DNA from: Richelia sinica FACHB-800
Lineage (GTDB): Bacteria; Cyanobacteriota; Cyanobacteriia; Cyanobacteriales; Nostocaceae
Assembly: GCF_014698825.1 (NCBI RefSeq)
Contig: NZ_JACJTT010000027.1
Coordinates: 1-64,000, forward strand
Length of the DNA stretch: 64,000 bases
Reading direction: 5' to 3'
Program-made: the position numbers and the translations under genes
Shown here: piece after piece, positions 7,561-18,000 of the stretch
Layout: every line of letters begins with the position of its first letter
How positions within the stretch are numbered: position 1 is the first letter of the stretch
Notes under the pieces: model-generated
Told to the model about the DNA's origin: nothing
Databases searched by the model: none
What the model saw: the letters and a program-made list of their open reading frames with translations, nothing else

Positions 7561-10230
7561 CTATATTTCAGAAATAGTATGTTTTCCTTCTGCAATTTTC
7601 TGTGATTCGCTCTTGAGTACCTCAGTTGCTTGCTGAGGAGAAAGGGGACGATAGTAAAAGTATCCTTGGACATAATCACAATTAATTGACCTCAAGAAAT
7701 CTATTTCTTCTGCTCTTTCAACACCTTCAGCCGTCAATCTTAAACCTAGACTTTGACCCAAAGTCACAATCGCTTTAATAATATGACCTACCTTATCATC
7801 ATTTCTCAATTGTTTAATGAAAGAACCATCAATTTTGAGAGTATGGAGTGGCAACATTTGCAACCGGGATAAAGAAGAATGACCAGTACCAAAATCATCA
7901 ATTGAAAGATAAACACCCATTTTCTCTAAATCCTTTAAAACACTGCGAGTAAAATCTAGATCCTCAATGGCAGTTGATTCAGTAATTTCTAATTCTAAAA
8001 ATTGCGGTTCTAATCCCGTTGTCTCCAAAATTTCCGCCACTTTTTCTAGCAAATTTGGTTGACGAAACTGCTTCGGTGAAAGATTGACGGCAATAGTCAT
8101 AGGTGTCATACCAGCTTCTTGCCAGGCTTTGTTTTGAGTACAAACTTCACGAATTACCCATTCCCCAATTGGAATAATTAAACCACTCTCTTCAGCTAGG
8201 GGAATAAACACATTAGGTGCAACTACTCCCATTTCTGGGTTTTGCCAACGTAGCAAGGCCTCCATCCCAGTAATCTCTCCCGTAATGATATTTACGCGAG
8301 GCTGATAATAGACAATAAATTCTTTTCGTTCTAAAGCACAACGTAAGCTTTTTTCTAAACTGAGGATTTCTGGAGTTTTAGCACTTAAAGATACTTTATA
8401 TAATTGACAGTTATTTCTGCCTTCATCTTTAGCATAATATAAGGCAGTATCTGCATGTTGGATTAATGTTTCTGCGTCAGGACTATCTTCATCCAATAAA
8501 GCGATGCCAATGCTTGCACTCACATAAAGTTCATGTTCATGAACGATAAAGGATTTTTCTAGAACTTGTAAAATATTGGGAGCAAGATTATTCACTGCTT
8601 CAGTAGCAGTAATTTGGGGTAAGAGAATGGTAAATTCATCACCTCCCCAACGAGCAATAGTATCTCCAGGACGTAAAGAATCTTGTAGTCTTTGGGCTAC
8701 ATTCTTTAACAACTCATCACCAACGGTATGCCCCAAAGTATCATTGATTAACTTGAAACGGTCTAAATCTAGAAACATTACAGCTAAAGGTTCCTCGTCT
8801 GCCAAAGCTGTATGGATAGCTTTGTCCAGCAAATCGTTAAACTGTAAACGATTAGGCAAACCAGTCAACAAGTCATGCATGGCTTGATAACGAATCTTTT
8901 CTTCCACCTGCTGACGCTGACGAGCACCACTAATACTAGCAGCAAAACTCAAAAGAGTAGACTCTTCATGTCTAGACCAATGCCTTTCTGAGAAGCAGTC
9001 TACCATACCCAAACAACCCCAAAATTCTTCTTCTAGCCGCAGAGGTACAAGTAGCAGAGACTGGATTTGATACTGATTTAAAAATTCCTGCTCACTAGCA
9101 GGTAATTCTTGGGTGCGTCCACTAATAGATTTACCACTTAAAAGCGTATCGTACCATCGATTGAGACCACATGATTGATAACATAAGTTTTGCCAATGTT
9201 GTTGAGAAGCTACGACACCCGATTTAGTCCATTCAAATCGCAAACTAAAAGCAATCTCTTCTGTATTTCCATTAAGATGATTTTGAAATAAATATACTCG
9301 ATCTACATTAGCTGCTGTACCCAGAACAGCTAAAGCCTTTTCAATCCCACTTTTGTAATTCATATCTACAAGCAAATAATTAGCAGCTTCAGCCACAGCT
9401 TGTAACAAGCGATCGCGTTGCTTCAATTCTGCTTCTGCTTGTTTTTGTTCAGTAATTTCTCTAACTATAAAAGTTCTAATTAAATCGCTTTCTGGTAAAT
9501 AATGAATAGACTGTTCAAATATTTCTCCCCCTACTTCAACCTCCCGCAAAAAAGAATTGCCTGGTTGAGTTTGTACTAAATCTAACAATTGGGCTAAAAT
9601 TGGATGCTTTTGACCCACTTGTCTGAGATTAGGAAACTTCAGTGTTGCGGCAGGATTTAAATAAGTTACTGTTCCCTCTAAATCCATTTCAATAATTGGA
9701 TTGGGAATCAATTCGGGAAAGGATGCAAGACGAGTAAGTGCAGCTTCTCCAGCCCCTTCAAAATTACTATCTGGAACAATAATGGTATCAAAGGGATTAG
9801 CAGGGCTACCTTGCGCGGATAAAAAATTCGATATATCTTCTGCTGCACAAGATTGAGAAAATTCTTGCTCTGACAGATTAGCAATGGCATAGTATTTGGC
9901 TTGGGCTTGATGATTACCAAAGACAATTACATCACCATGTTGAAGGAAGTGAGAAAAGCATTTATTCCCATTAACAAATAAGCCGTTGGTACTTCTTTTA
10001 CCTGTAAAGTTACCATCAATAATCCGAAACCCATATTGTTCTGTATTCGGTATGGTAACTCGCAATAAAATTGCATGTTGTCTAGATACAGACCGAGAAC
10101 GCAGAACAATAGCATTTCTTGAATCACGTCCCAAAGAGTAAGTAGCTTCTAACAATGGTATTGTTCTCTGTCCTTGGGTGTCTTGGACGACTAATAGATG
10201 GCGTATTTTTTCCTGCTCATTGTTTGACAT
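7561..10230 (-). CDS. FHA-PAS-GAF-GGDEF-EAL cyclic-di-GMP protein
   Basis: 889 residues. In order: an FHA domain (about 25-110; LGRDSRN, SVSRQHA, STNGLFVNG), a PAS domain (about 165-270), a GAF domain (about 275-435), a GGDEF domain (about 445-610, intact RWGGDEF) and an EAL domain (about 625-870). The EAL domain keeps EALLRW, NLSPKQF, ITES, DDFGTG, LKIDGSFI and AEGVE. Both the diguanylate cyclase and phosphodiesterase sites look intact, so it may make or degrade c-di-GMP depending on GAF/PAS ligands. The FHA head implies recognition of a phospho-threonine partner, so Ser/Thr kinase signalling may feed into it. No operon partner. Confidence 0.93.
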   Translation of the reverse strand: MSNNEQEKIRHLLVVQDTQGQRTIPLLEATYSLGRDSRNAIVLRSRSVSRQHAILLRVTIPNTEQYGFRIIDGNFTGKRSTNGLFVNGNKCFSHFLQHGDVIVFGNHQAQAKYYAIANLSEQEFSQSCAAEDISNFLSAQGSPANPFDTIIVPDSNFEGAGEAALTRLASFPELIPNPIIEMDLEGTVTYLNPAATLKFPNLRQVGQKHPILAQLLDLVQTQPGNSFLREVEVGGEIFEQSIHYLPESDLIRTFIVREITEQKQAEAELKQRDRLLQAVAEAANYLLVDMNYKSGIEKALAVLGTAANVDRVYLFQNHLNGNTEEIAFSLRFEWTKSGVVASQQHWQNLCYQSCGLNRWYDTLLSGKSISGRTQELPASEQEFLNQYQIQSLLLVPLRLEEEFWGCLGMVDCFSERHWSRHEESTLLSFAASISGARQRQQVEEKIRYQAMHDLLTGLPNRLQFNDLLDKAIHTALADEEPLAVMFLDLDRFKLINDTLGHTVGDELLKNVAQRLQDSLRPGDTIARWGGDEFTILLPQITATEAVNNLAPNILQVLEKSFIVHEHELYVSASIGIALLDEDSPDAETLIQHADTALYYAKDEGRNNCQLYKVSLSAKTPEILSLEKSLRCALERKEFIVYYQPRVNIITGEITGMEALLRWQNPEMGVVAPNVFIPLAEESGLIIPIGEWVIREVCTQNKAWQEAGMTPMTIAVNLSPKQFRQPNLLEKVAEILETTGLEPQFLELEITESTAIEDLDFTRSVLKDLEKMGVYLSIDDFGTGHSSLSRLQMLPLHTLKIDGSFIKQLRNDDKVGHIIKAIVTLGQSLGLRLTAEGVERAEEIDFLRSINCDYVQGYFYYRPLSPQQATEVLKSESQKIAEGKHTISEI

Positions 10231-11027
10231 GCCTCTACCTTAGATTCCAATTAATTAACTTCAGTTTTTGTTGGCAACACACTTAAATGATGTAACAAAT
10301 ATTGACTTTTAACTGTAATTTTGTGTTCAAGATGACTTGTACACAATTAAGTATAAAATAAAACATAAATTATTATCACGCAAACAACTTCACTGCCTCT
10401 TGAAACATAAATTTATGTATGACACGAATGTAGTTAGAGTGTTTATTTTACCTAGATTATACAAAGGGGAGATGATTTAATATTTACCCCTATCTATTCA
10501 ACGTAGAACGCCAATTCCCAGTAAAAGACAAAAATATATAGTTAATAAAAATACACAAATTTAAGTGCCATTTGATTCCTTGGAATTTACAGATATTATA
10601 TTTATCTCCCATTTAAGACTAGCTGTAACCTGGCTGTGTGTCCAGCACTACTTCTGTCCCACACCAACTGAACGAGAAGTCATCATTGTCTGAAATGGAA
10701 TTATACCGTTTTGCATCCTGACTAATCCCAATTAGGTACCAGCATCTGGATAAAACGACGAATCCAGGGAAACAGTATTATCTGTAACATAGCATTCATT
10801 TCCGATTCCTGGGTAATAGTCCAGCTATTACCCAGGCAAAGATAGTAAATTTGAAAGCAAGATAAAAAGTAAACCTATAAAAATAAAAAAAGCTTTTGAG
10901 TCAAGCTTTACAGAGATTTTTAGGATCAATTTTAGGAGAATTGGCATTAGCCAAAGCGAAAAGTCAATCTTTTAATATAATCTGATTATATTATGTATTG
11001 ACCATACTTTCCGTTTGTAAATGAGAA
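10231..11027. other. Intergenic region, about 800 bp, with one strong hairpin
   Basis: No credible gene on either strand. A perfect 12-bp hairpin (CCTGGGTAATAG / CTATTACCCAGG, 5-nt loop) lies at 10808-10836. It is downstream of the minus-strand gene ending at 11028 but more than 190 bases away and lacks a T tract, so it looks like an orphan hairpin repeat more than a terminator. The right-hand end is AT-rich. Confidence 0.5.
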
Positions 11028-11543
11028 TCAGGTAGAAACGCGAGTTTCTGCACAAGAGCGTAGATGGAACCGCAAAAACCGTAACCAGCGCATCCAGGTT
11101 CTAGCAGGCAGTTCAAAGAATGTGAAAATATCCCCGAAACCCAAGTTAGTTTTTTGGTGGTGTAGCCAATGCTGTTCAGGGGTGGTGATAAACAGCAACA
11201 GACAAAGCCAACGCACAACTGTGGGGGTTTCCCAACCCAAAACCATTGTGTGTCTCCACCACACGTGAAACTGACCCAATATCAAGCCAGCAATAACACC
11301 AATATTGGAGAAATGCCAAAGGCATACAGCTACGGCTAAATAGGGTACAGCACCGAGAATACCGTCCAACAACACTTGAAGGTTGAAAGTTAAAATAGCG
11401 TAGTGACGAAAGTCCTTCTTCCAAGAATGATGTGTTTTTAAGTGGAGGCTACCAAATACATGCTCAGGTACATGGTAAAAGAAAGTAGACAAAAAATCGC
11501 CAGAAAACAGTAATAGCCAAGCCACAGCGATAGCTTCAACCAT
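11028..11543 (-). CDS. Fatty-acid hydroxylase / sterol-desaturase-like membrane protein
   Basis: 171 residues. Four hydrophobic stretches carry a histidine-box pattern: H..EH (FYHVPEHVF), HLKTHHSW, HVWWRH and HWLHHQK. This matches the di-iron membrane hydroxylase/desaturase superfamily, although the protein is shorter than classic members (over 200 residues). The ATG at 11543 is chosen because AAGGAG stands 5 bases upstream; a GTG two codons earlier is unlikely. The substrate (lipid, carotenoid or other) is unknown. The next gene, queD, is divergent. Confidence 0.7.
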   Translation of the reverse strand: MVEAIAVAWLLLFSGDFLSTFFYHVPEHVFGSLHLKTHHSWKKDFRHYAILTFNLQVLLDGILGAVPYLAVAVCLWHFSNIGVIAGLILGQFHVWWRHTMVLGWETPTVVRWLCLLLFITTPEQHWLHHQKTNLGFGDIFTFFELPARTWMRWLRFLRFHLRSCAETRVST

Positions 11544-11864
11544 TTGCACTCCTTAAATTTGATGAAAAAAATACTTTTGTTTCTTGTATCCTCTGCTTAG
11601 ATCAATGAGGTGGTCGGTGAAAATGTCACGAATTGATTTACCTGTTCGACCATAAGCAAGTCTTGGATATAAGCTATCTTGTGGTGGATGCTGAAGAGCA
11701 GGGTCTTATACATCTAAATACCGACAGTTTTTTAGTTGTTTAGATGAGTTTCTTCATTATCTTCTGACTAAAACTCACCCTGTGAGCCAAGATTGAGTTA
11801 AGAGTGGTACAAATTTAGGTTAAGTAAATGACGATTTCCCCATTATTCAGGAGGTGATATCTAC

Positions 11865-12254
11865 ATGCCTAAGTGGAAACTGGTGACAGAGTTTAGTTTT
11901 GATAGTGCCCACTACATCAAAGATTATGATGGGCCTTGCGGAAGGATGCACGGACATACTTATAAGGTGAGAATAGAGGTACAAGCATCAAAGTTATCTG
12001 CATCCCAATATTGTCCTCATCCGGTGATGGTTGCGGACTTTAGAACATTGCGTTGGGCTAAACAAGATGTAACCAAAGGAGGATTAGATCATTGTGTACT
12101 CAATGAGGTTATGCCTCCTGAATATGAAACAACTGCGGAGATGATTGCTCAATATATTTATGATGAAACTAAAAAGCGATTAACATCTGATGTAAAGCTA
12201 AAAGTTGCCGTTTCTGAAACTCCTAATTCCTGGGCAGAATATGAAGATGATTAA
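11865..12254 (+). CDS. queD: 6-carboxytetrahydropterin synthase / PTPS family (QueD)
   Basis: 129 residues with the zinc ligands H16, H29 and H31 and the catalytic Cys25 (CGRMHGH), plus LDHCVLNE and PEYETTAEMIA, all standard for QueD/PTPS. QueD converts dihydroneopterin triphosphate to 6-carboxytetrahydropterin in queuosine synthesis; related cyanobacterial proteins can also serve pterin synthesis. A very strong Shine-Dalgarno (AGGAGGTGAT) precedes the ATG. I looked for a preQ1 riboswitch in the 300 bases upstream and found no convincing one. Confidence 0.9.
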   Translation: MPKWKLVTEFSFDSAHYIKDYDGPCGRMHGHTYKVRIEVQASKLSASQYCPHPVMVADFRTLRWAKQDVTKGGLDHCVLNEVMPPEYETTAEMIAQYIYDETKKRLTSDVKLKVAVSETPNSWAEYEDD

Positions 12255-12361
12255 GCAGTTTTGGCCGGGAAATTGCAGTTTGAGAAATGATGAGGCAGTA
12301 GAAATTTCCGGGGAGCATACCATGTTTTAATCAATGAGGAATTTCTAGTCATAAATCAGGT

Positions 12362-13582
12362 ATGCAACAAAAAACAGCTGCTTTGAAGTTTGTGGTTTTA
12401 TTAGGATTTGTAAGTTTGTGTGCAGATGCAACCTACGAAGGAGCACGCAGCATTACAGGTGCTTATTTACAAGTCTTGGGGGCTAGTGGCACTGTTGTAG
12501 GTTTGGTAGCTGGATTTGGGGAGTTAATTGGCTATGGTTTGCGCTTAGTAATTGGTTACCTGAGCGACCAGACTCGCAAATATTGGGGAATTACTACTTT
12601 AGGCTACATATTAAATACCGCAGTTGTGCCACTTTTAGCTTTTGCTGGTAGATGGGAAGTAGCAGCAGGGCTGATGATGGCAGAACGAACTGGTAAAGCA
12701 GTCAGAACCCCACCACGAGATGCTTTACTATCCTATGGTGTCAGCCAAATTGGTAAAGGTTTTGGTTTTGGTTTACATGAGGCGATGGATCAAACTGGTG
12801 CGGTGATGGGTCCGTTGGCTGTAGCCGCAATGGTTTATTTCCAAGGGGAATATCACAATGGTTTTACTATTTTGGTCATCCCTGCGGTGTTGGGATTGAT
12901 TATATTGTTGTTCTTACAGTTTTTGTACCCAAATCCCAGTGATTTTGAGACAGAAACTATTGTGGAAAAAGACTCAAAGCTACCACGAATATTTTGGATT
13001 TATTTGGGTGCGGTGGCCATTATTGCGGCGGGTTATGCTGATTTTCCATTGATTGCTTTTCATTTCCAAAAACAAGAAATAGCTTCTGGTCAAACCATAC
13101 CTTTATTCTACGCTATGGCTATGGGTGTAGATGCGGTGGCAGCGTTGATATTTGGTTACTTGTTTGACAGGGTAGGGATTACTATTTTGGTAGTTGCGGC
13201 TTTGATTTCTGCTTTATTTGCACCCTGCGTATTTTTAGGTGATACTCATTTGGCTTTATTGGGGATAGCATTTTGGGGCATAGGCATGGGAGCGCAGGAA
13301 TCGATCCTCAAAGCCGCAGTTGCTGGTATGGTACCCATGGCTAAACGGGCTACTGCTTATGGAATTTTTAGCACTGGTTATGGTTTGGCATGGTTTGTCG
13401 GCAGTGCTTTGATGGGCTTTTTATACGATGGTTCAATTATGTGGTTAGTTGCCTTTTCTAGCACTACTCAACTGTTAGCTATTCCATTTTTTGTGTGGGT
13501 GAAATTAAAAGTTAGTCATGCTCCCACCGAGGTTGATAGTCAAGAGGTGACAAATGTGATAATTCAGGATTTAGAATCTTGA
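12362..13582 (+). CDS. Major facilitator superfamily transporter
   Basis: 406 residues with about 11-12 hydrophobic segments and the MFS loop signature (GYLSDQTRKYWG between TM2 and TM3, and FDRVG in the second half). The charged loop RTPPRDALLSYG is typical of an uncharacterised bacterial MFS subgroup. Substrate unknown. It lies 107 bases after queD on the same strand and may be cotranscribed. Its stop codon abuts the stop of the convergent sensor gene with no spacer. Confidence 0.88.
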   Translation: MQQKTAALKFVVLLGFVSLCADATYEGARSITGAYLQVLGASGTVVGLVAGFGELIGYGLRLVIGYLSDQTRKYWGITTLGYILNTAVVPLLAFAGRWEVAAGLMMAERTGKAVRTPPRDALLSYGVSQIGKGFGFGLHEAMDQTGAVMGPLAVAAMVYFQGEYHNGFTILVIPAVLGLIILLFLQFLYPNPSDFETETIVEKDSKLPRIFWIYLGAVAIIAAGYADFPLIAFHFQKQEIASGQTIPLFYAMAMGVDAVAALIFGYLFDRVGITILVVAALISALFAPCVFLGDTHLALLGIAFWGIGMGAQESILKAAVAGMVPMAKRATAYGIFSTGYGLAWFVGSALMGFLYDGSIMWLVAFSSTTQLLAIPFFVWVKLKVSHAPTEVDSQEVTNVIIQDLES

Positions 13583-14734
13583 TTATTCTGGCTGGGGATA
13601 ACGAGGAAGAGAGACGGTGACTATTGTACCTAGACCCTCTGTGCTGTCTAGGAAAATATTGCCTTGATGAACTTCTACACACTTTTTGACAATTGCTAGT
13701 CCTAAACCAGTGCCTTTGATTTTGCCCACATTGTGGCAACGATAAAATGCGGTGAATAGATGTGGTTGATTTTCTAAAGGGATGCCAATACCTTTGTCTC
13801 TAACTCGAAAAATGGCAATCTCAGGTTGACAATCTAGCTCTAGGGTAATTTGGGAGTCGGTGGGAGAATATTTAATGGCGTTGGAGAGTAAATTATTGAG
13901 GATTTGCTGAAGCAGGGTGATGTCTATTTCTGCTTGAGTAGAGCTTTGTTGACAGGTGAAACGGAGTTGGTGTTGATTACCAACTCCGCATTGTAAGGAG
14001 TCGATGAGGTCGGTACAAAAATTTTTTAAATTTACTTCTACAGGATTATGTTGCATTTTGCCGACTTCCATGCTGCCGATGAGCAGGATCTCATCTAATA
14101 AGTTGAGTAGGTGATCAACGGCGTTGTTAATTTTATCGATATAGCGATTGATGACTTCTGGGGAGAGAGATTGAACTCCACATTGTAGTAAACCGGCAAA
14201 ACCTTGAATTGTGGTGAGAGGAGTCCGAAAATCATGGGAAATCATGGAGACGAACTCAGATTTAAGACGATTGAGTTCTTGTTCCTGTTCTAAGGCTTTA
14301 ATTGCTTGTGCTTTTGCTTGTTGAAGTTCTAACTGCATCCATCTTAAGTTAAGTTGGGTTTCGATTCTAGCTAGGACTTCTTCGAGTTGGAAGGGTTTGG
14401 TAACGTAGTCTACACCACCAAGACGAAAGGCTTTGACTTTATCAATGGTTTCGCTGAGGGCACTTAGAAAAATGACTGGGATGTCTTGGGTTTGTTGGTC
14501 ATTTTTTAACCTTTGGCAAACTTCGTAGCCATTCATATCGGGCATATTAATATCTAGCAGGATGATGTCAGGATGTTCTGTACTGACTGCTATTAGGGCC
14601 ATGGCTCCACTATTGGCACACCGGACTTCGTAGCCTTGCTCCTCCAGCATACTGGACAGTAAATGCAGGTTGTTGGGGGTATCATCAACTATTAATATGT
14701 TGCCTTTGTATATCTTGGTGGAAATATCTTTCAT
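13583..14734 (-). CDS. Response regulator-histidine kinase hybrid (REC-HisKA-HATPase)
   Basis: 383 residues. An N-terminal receiver (about 13-128, phospho-acceptor D61 in LLDINMPDMNG, K113 in VTKPF) is joined by a coiled linker (about 130-160) to HisKA (H167 in ISHDFRTPL) and HATPase_c (NNLLSNAIKYSP, DKGIGIP, GTGLGLAIV). It has no sensory domain, so the input is presumably phosphotransfer to the receiver. All catalytic boxes are intact. The giant kinase at 15065 is divergent and 330 bases away, so a phosphorelay between them is plausible but unproven. Confidence 0.92.
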   Translation of the reverse strand: MKDISTKIYKGNILIVDDTPNNLHLLSSMLEEQGYEVRCANSGAMALIAVSTEHPDIILLDINMPDMNGYEVCQRLKNDQQTQDIPVIFLSALSETIDKVKAFRLGGVDYVTKPFQLEEVLARIETQLNLRWMQLELQQAKAQAIKALEQEQELNRLKSEFVSMISHDFRTPLTTIQGFAGLLQCGVQSLSPEVINRYIDKINNAVDHLLNLLDEILLIGSMEVGKMQHNPVEVNLKNFCTDLIDSLQCGVGNQHQLRFTCQQSSTQAEIDITLLQQILNNLLSNAIKYSPTDSQITLELDCQPEIAIFRVRDKGIGIPLENQPHLFTAFYRCHNVGKIKGTGLGLAIVKKCVEVHQGNIFLDSTEGLGTIVTVSLPRYPQPE

Positions 14735-15064
14735 AAAAAAAACTTAAAAAATTACTGTAGTTTTAAGGATAAGGATTGGCTAATCACAGATAGTACAGTA
14801 TTTAGATATGTTTCAATTTAGTTGGGGGTGTGCTGATAATTTAAGTTTGTGTGAATTATTTATTTTATTGACTTTTTTAGTGATTATCTCAATTTTCAGT
14901 AGAAATACTCATTTATCATCATAATGGATGAGATTTACTTAGATGTTGATCATGAGGAAATTAGGGAAGAAGATTGGGGATGATTCTCCTGTGGGGGAAT
15001 GAAGTAGTGTTGTTGTTGCTACATCATTTGTTTTACGCTGTTTCTGTGCGATCGCCTCTCATCT
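14735..15064. other. Divergent intergenic region between two sensor kinase genes
   Basis: 330 AT-rich bases that must carry the promoters of both kinases. One HIP1 site occurs near 15048. A short frame crossing the start of the large kinase (14974-15174) has no family resemblance and was not accepted. Confidence 0.5.
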
Positions 15065-18000
15065 ATGGTTTACCATCGCTTGTTACCTCTGCCTCTGCGT
15101 ACTGTTCTGACTTTACCGTTCATTTTGCTGTTAGTGATAACGGTAGGTTTAACCAATTTTTTATGTTTGCATGATAGCTATAAAGCAGCAGATGAGCTAG
15201 CACAACAGTACCTGACAGAAGTGGGCGATCGCGTACATATATATTTAGATCATTATCTAGACCTACCACATCAGATTAATCAGATCAATGTTGAAGAGGT
15301 ACGATATGGATCTTTAAATATTAATGATTTAGATGCAGTTGAACGGCATCTCAGTGCCAAAATCCATACTTTTGACCAAGTATCAGATATTATCTATGCT
15401 AGCCAAGAGGGAAACTGGCGAGTAGTGGACACCCTCAATGGAAAACCGACTATGTGGGTCAGCAATAATTCACAACCCACACAAGTTGCACAATATGAAA
15501 TTGCAGATAATGGTTTGCGGGGTAAACTGTTGTCTTTTGGTAATTATGGGACTGAGTGGGATATTTATCAAAGTGAGTGGTACAGATTAGCTAATCAGAA
15601 AAAACAACCTAGTTGGAGTTCTGTATATCCAGTTAGAAATAACACTGACTTCACGATTAGTGCTAGTTTGCCTGTTTTAGATAGGGAGAGTGGAGATAGT
15701 CAAGGAGTATTTGCAGTTAATTTAAATTTACATAAAATAGCTGTTTTTCTTCGCAGTTTAAAACTGGGCAACTCAGGGATGGTATTAATCATGGAAAGAG
15801 ATGGTTCCTTGATTGCTAGTTCCACAAAAGAATTAGGCATTGTACATGGCAAAAATCAACCAGTAAGAAGGCTTTTAGCTCACCAAATCGCCAATCCTGT
15901 CTTGAGGTCTGCGACCCTGGCTCTAAAATCAAAATTCCCGAATTGGAATGCAATTACACAGGAGGAAAGTTGGCATTTCACGGTTGGTGATCAAACCTAT
16001 TTAGCGGAAATTCAACCCTATAGTGATGAATATGGATTGAATTGGTTAATTGTGACGACTGTACCTCGTCCACAAATTCTTAGACAAATGAATGCTAATG
16101 CAGGCAACAATATCTTGATGACTATTGTGGCTGTAATAGTAGCGATCGCTCTAGGATCAATAATTGCTAATTGGATTGCTCGCCCCATCATCAATCTCAG
16201 TCACATTTCTACGGAGATTGCAGCAGGTAATTTTCATCAGCAGGTTTCTCCTCATTTACCAATTCGTGAGTTAGTGCGGATGGCCCAATCTTTTAACTTG
16301 ATGATTGGGCAATTACAAGTCGCTTTTGAGCAGATCCAGGGTAATCTTCGCAATTCAGAAGCTAAATATGCCACTATCTTTCATACAAGTCCTGACCCAA
16401 TTTTGATTACTGCTTTGTCAGAATTACGTTTGATTGAGGTCAATGATATTTTTTTGCAAACAACCGGCTATGAATTAGAAGAAATTATTGGTCGGAAAAT
16501 TTCAGAAATTAACTTACTACCTTATCCAGAAGAAACGGCAGCAATTTTTCAACAAATCCAAACCACAGGAATCATTGATAACTATCAATTTCATTGGCAA
16601 ACAAAAGCAGGAGAAATTCGAGTTTCTCTGCTCTCCTCCGAAATAGTAGAAATTAATGGCCAACCTTGCGTCATTTCTATCACTAAAGATATTAGTGATA
16701 TGAAGCAGGCAGAAATGGCATTGCGGGAAAGTGAAGAACGATTAAGGTTAGCATTGGAAGTTTCCCACACCATAGCCTGGGAAAGGGATTTACAGACAGA
16801 TATGCTGTTTTTTACAGCTACCAGTGTATTAGAGACACCACAAATCCTTTCTTATCAAGAAGCAATGGCACTGGTACACCCAGATGATAGAGTGCTGGTT
16901 GATTTAGCGAATCAAAATGCGATCGCTAATCGAGGGGAATTTTTGATTGAACATCGAGTAGCTGTAGGTACAGAACCTCAAACCTGGAGATGGTATCAGG
17001 TTCATGCCAAGGTGCTCATAGACGCTGAAGGTGTTCTGCGTCGGATGATTGGTATGTCTATTGATATTACGGAGCGCAAACAAACAGAAGCCGCTTTAGA
17101 AACTACTAAAAATCGCTATCGTGCCATTGTCCAGGATCAGACAGAATTTATCATTCGTTATCAACCAGATGGCAACACTACCTTTGTCAATGATGCCTTT
17201 TGTCGTTACTTTGGGCGATCGCGATCCGAATTAATAGGGTATCCTTATGAAATTTGGATTGATGAACAAGACCGAGAATATGTTGCTCAACTCATCAATT
17301 CCATGAGCCAAGACAATCCATCGGTGTTAGTGGAAAATCGGGTCATTGTTGGTGATGAAATTCGCTGGACTCAATGGATTAATTTAATGTTGTTTGACGA
17401 TGATGGGGAGTTTGTCGAATATCAAGCTGTAGGCAGAGATATTGATACTCGCAAACGTGCAGAATTAGTTCTACAAGAAAAGGAAGAATTTCTCAGAGTA
17501 ATTTATCAAGGCGTTGAACAATCCATTTTTGTTGTTGATGTTTTGGATGATAATGAATTTTGTTATGTGGGCATGAATCCTGCTTGTGAAAAAATTGCAG
17601 GCTTAACAGCAGCAGAGATTCAAGGTAAAACTACCGCAGAAGTTTTACCACTGGAATTTGCTAAATCAGTAAAACAACATTATCAAGAATGTTTAGAAAC
17701 AGGGACTACGATTACCTATGAAGAATATTTGCCATTCCAAGGTCAAGATTTTTGGTGGCTGACTAGTTTAACACCAATTCGAGATGAATCCGGTCGCATT
17801 TATCGCCTGGTAGGTAGTAGCGTGAATATTAGCGATCGCATTTTAATTGAGCAAGCTTTACGGAAAAGTCAACAAAGATTGAATTATCTACTCACTTTCT
17901 GTCCAGCGATGATTTATAGCTGCAATCCCAATCATAATTTTAATTTGAATTTTGTGAGTAGTAATGTCAAAACTTTATTAGGATATGAACCCAATGAAGT

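Noticed and set aside
11550-11864. preQ1 riboswitch upstream of queD
   Set aside because: No H-type pseudoknot pattern or conserved aptamer core could be found by eye.
14974-15174. Short frame overlapping the start of the giant kinase
   Set aside because: No family resemblance and no Shine-Dalgarno; it overlaps a well supported coding region.
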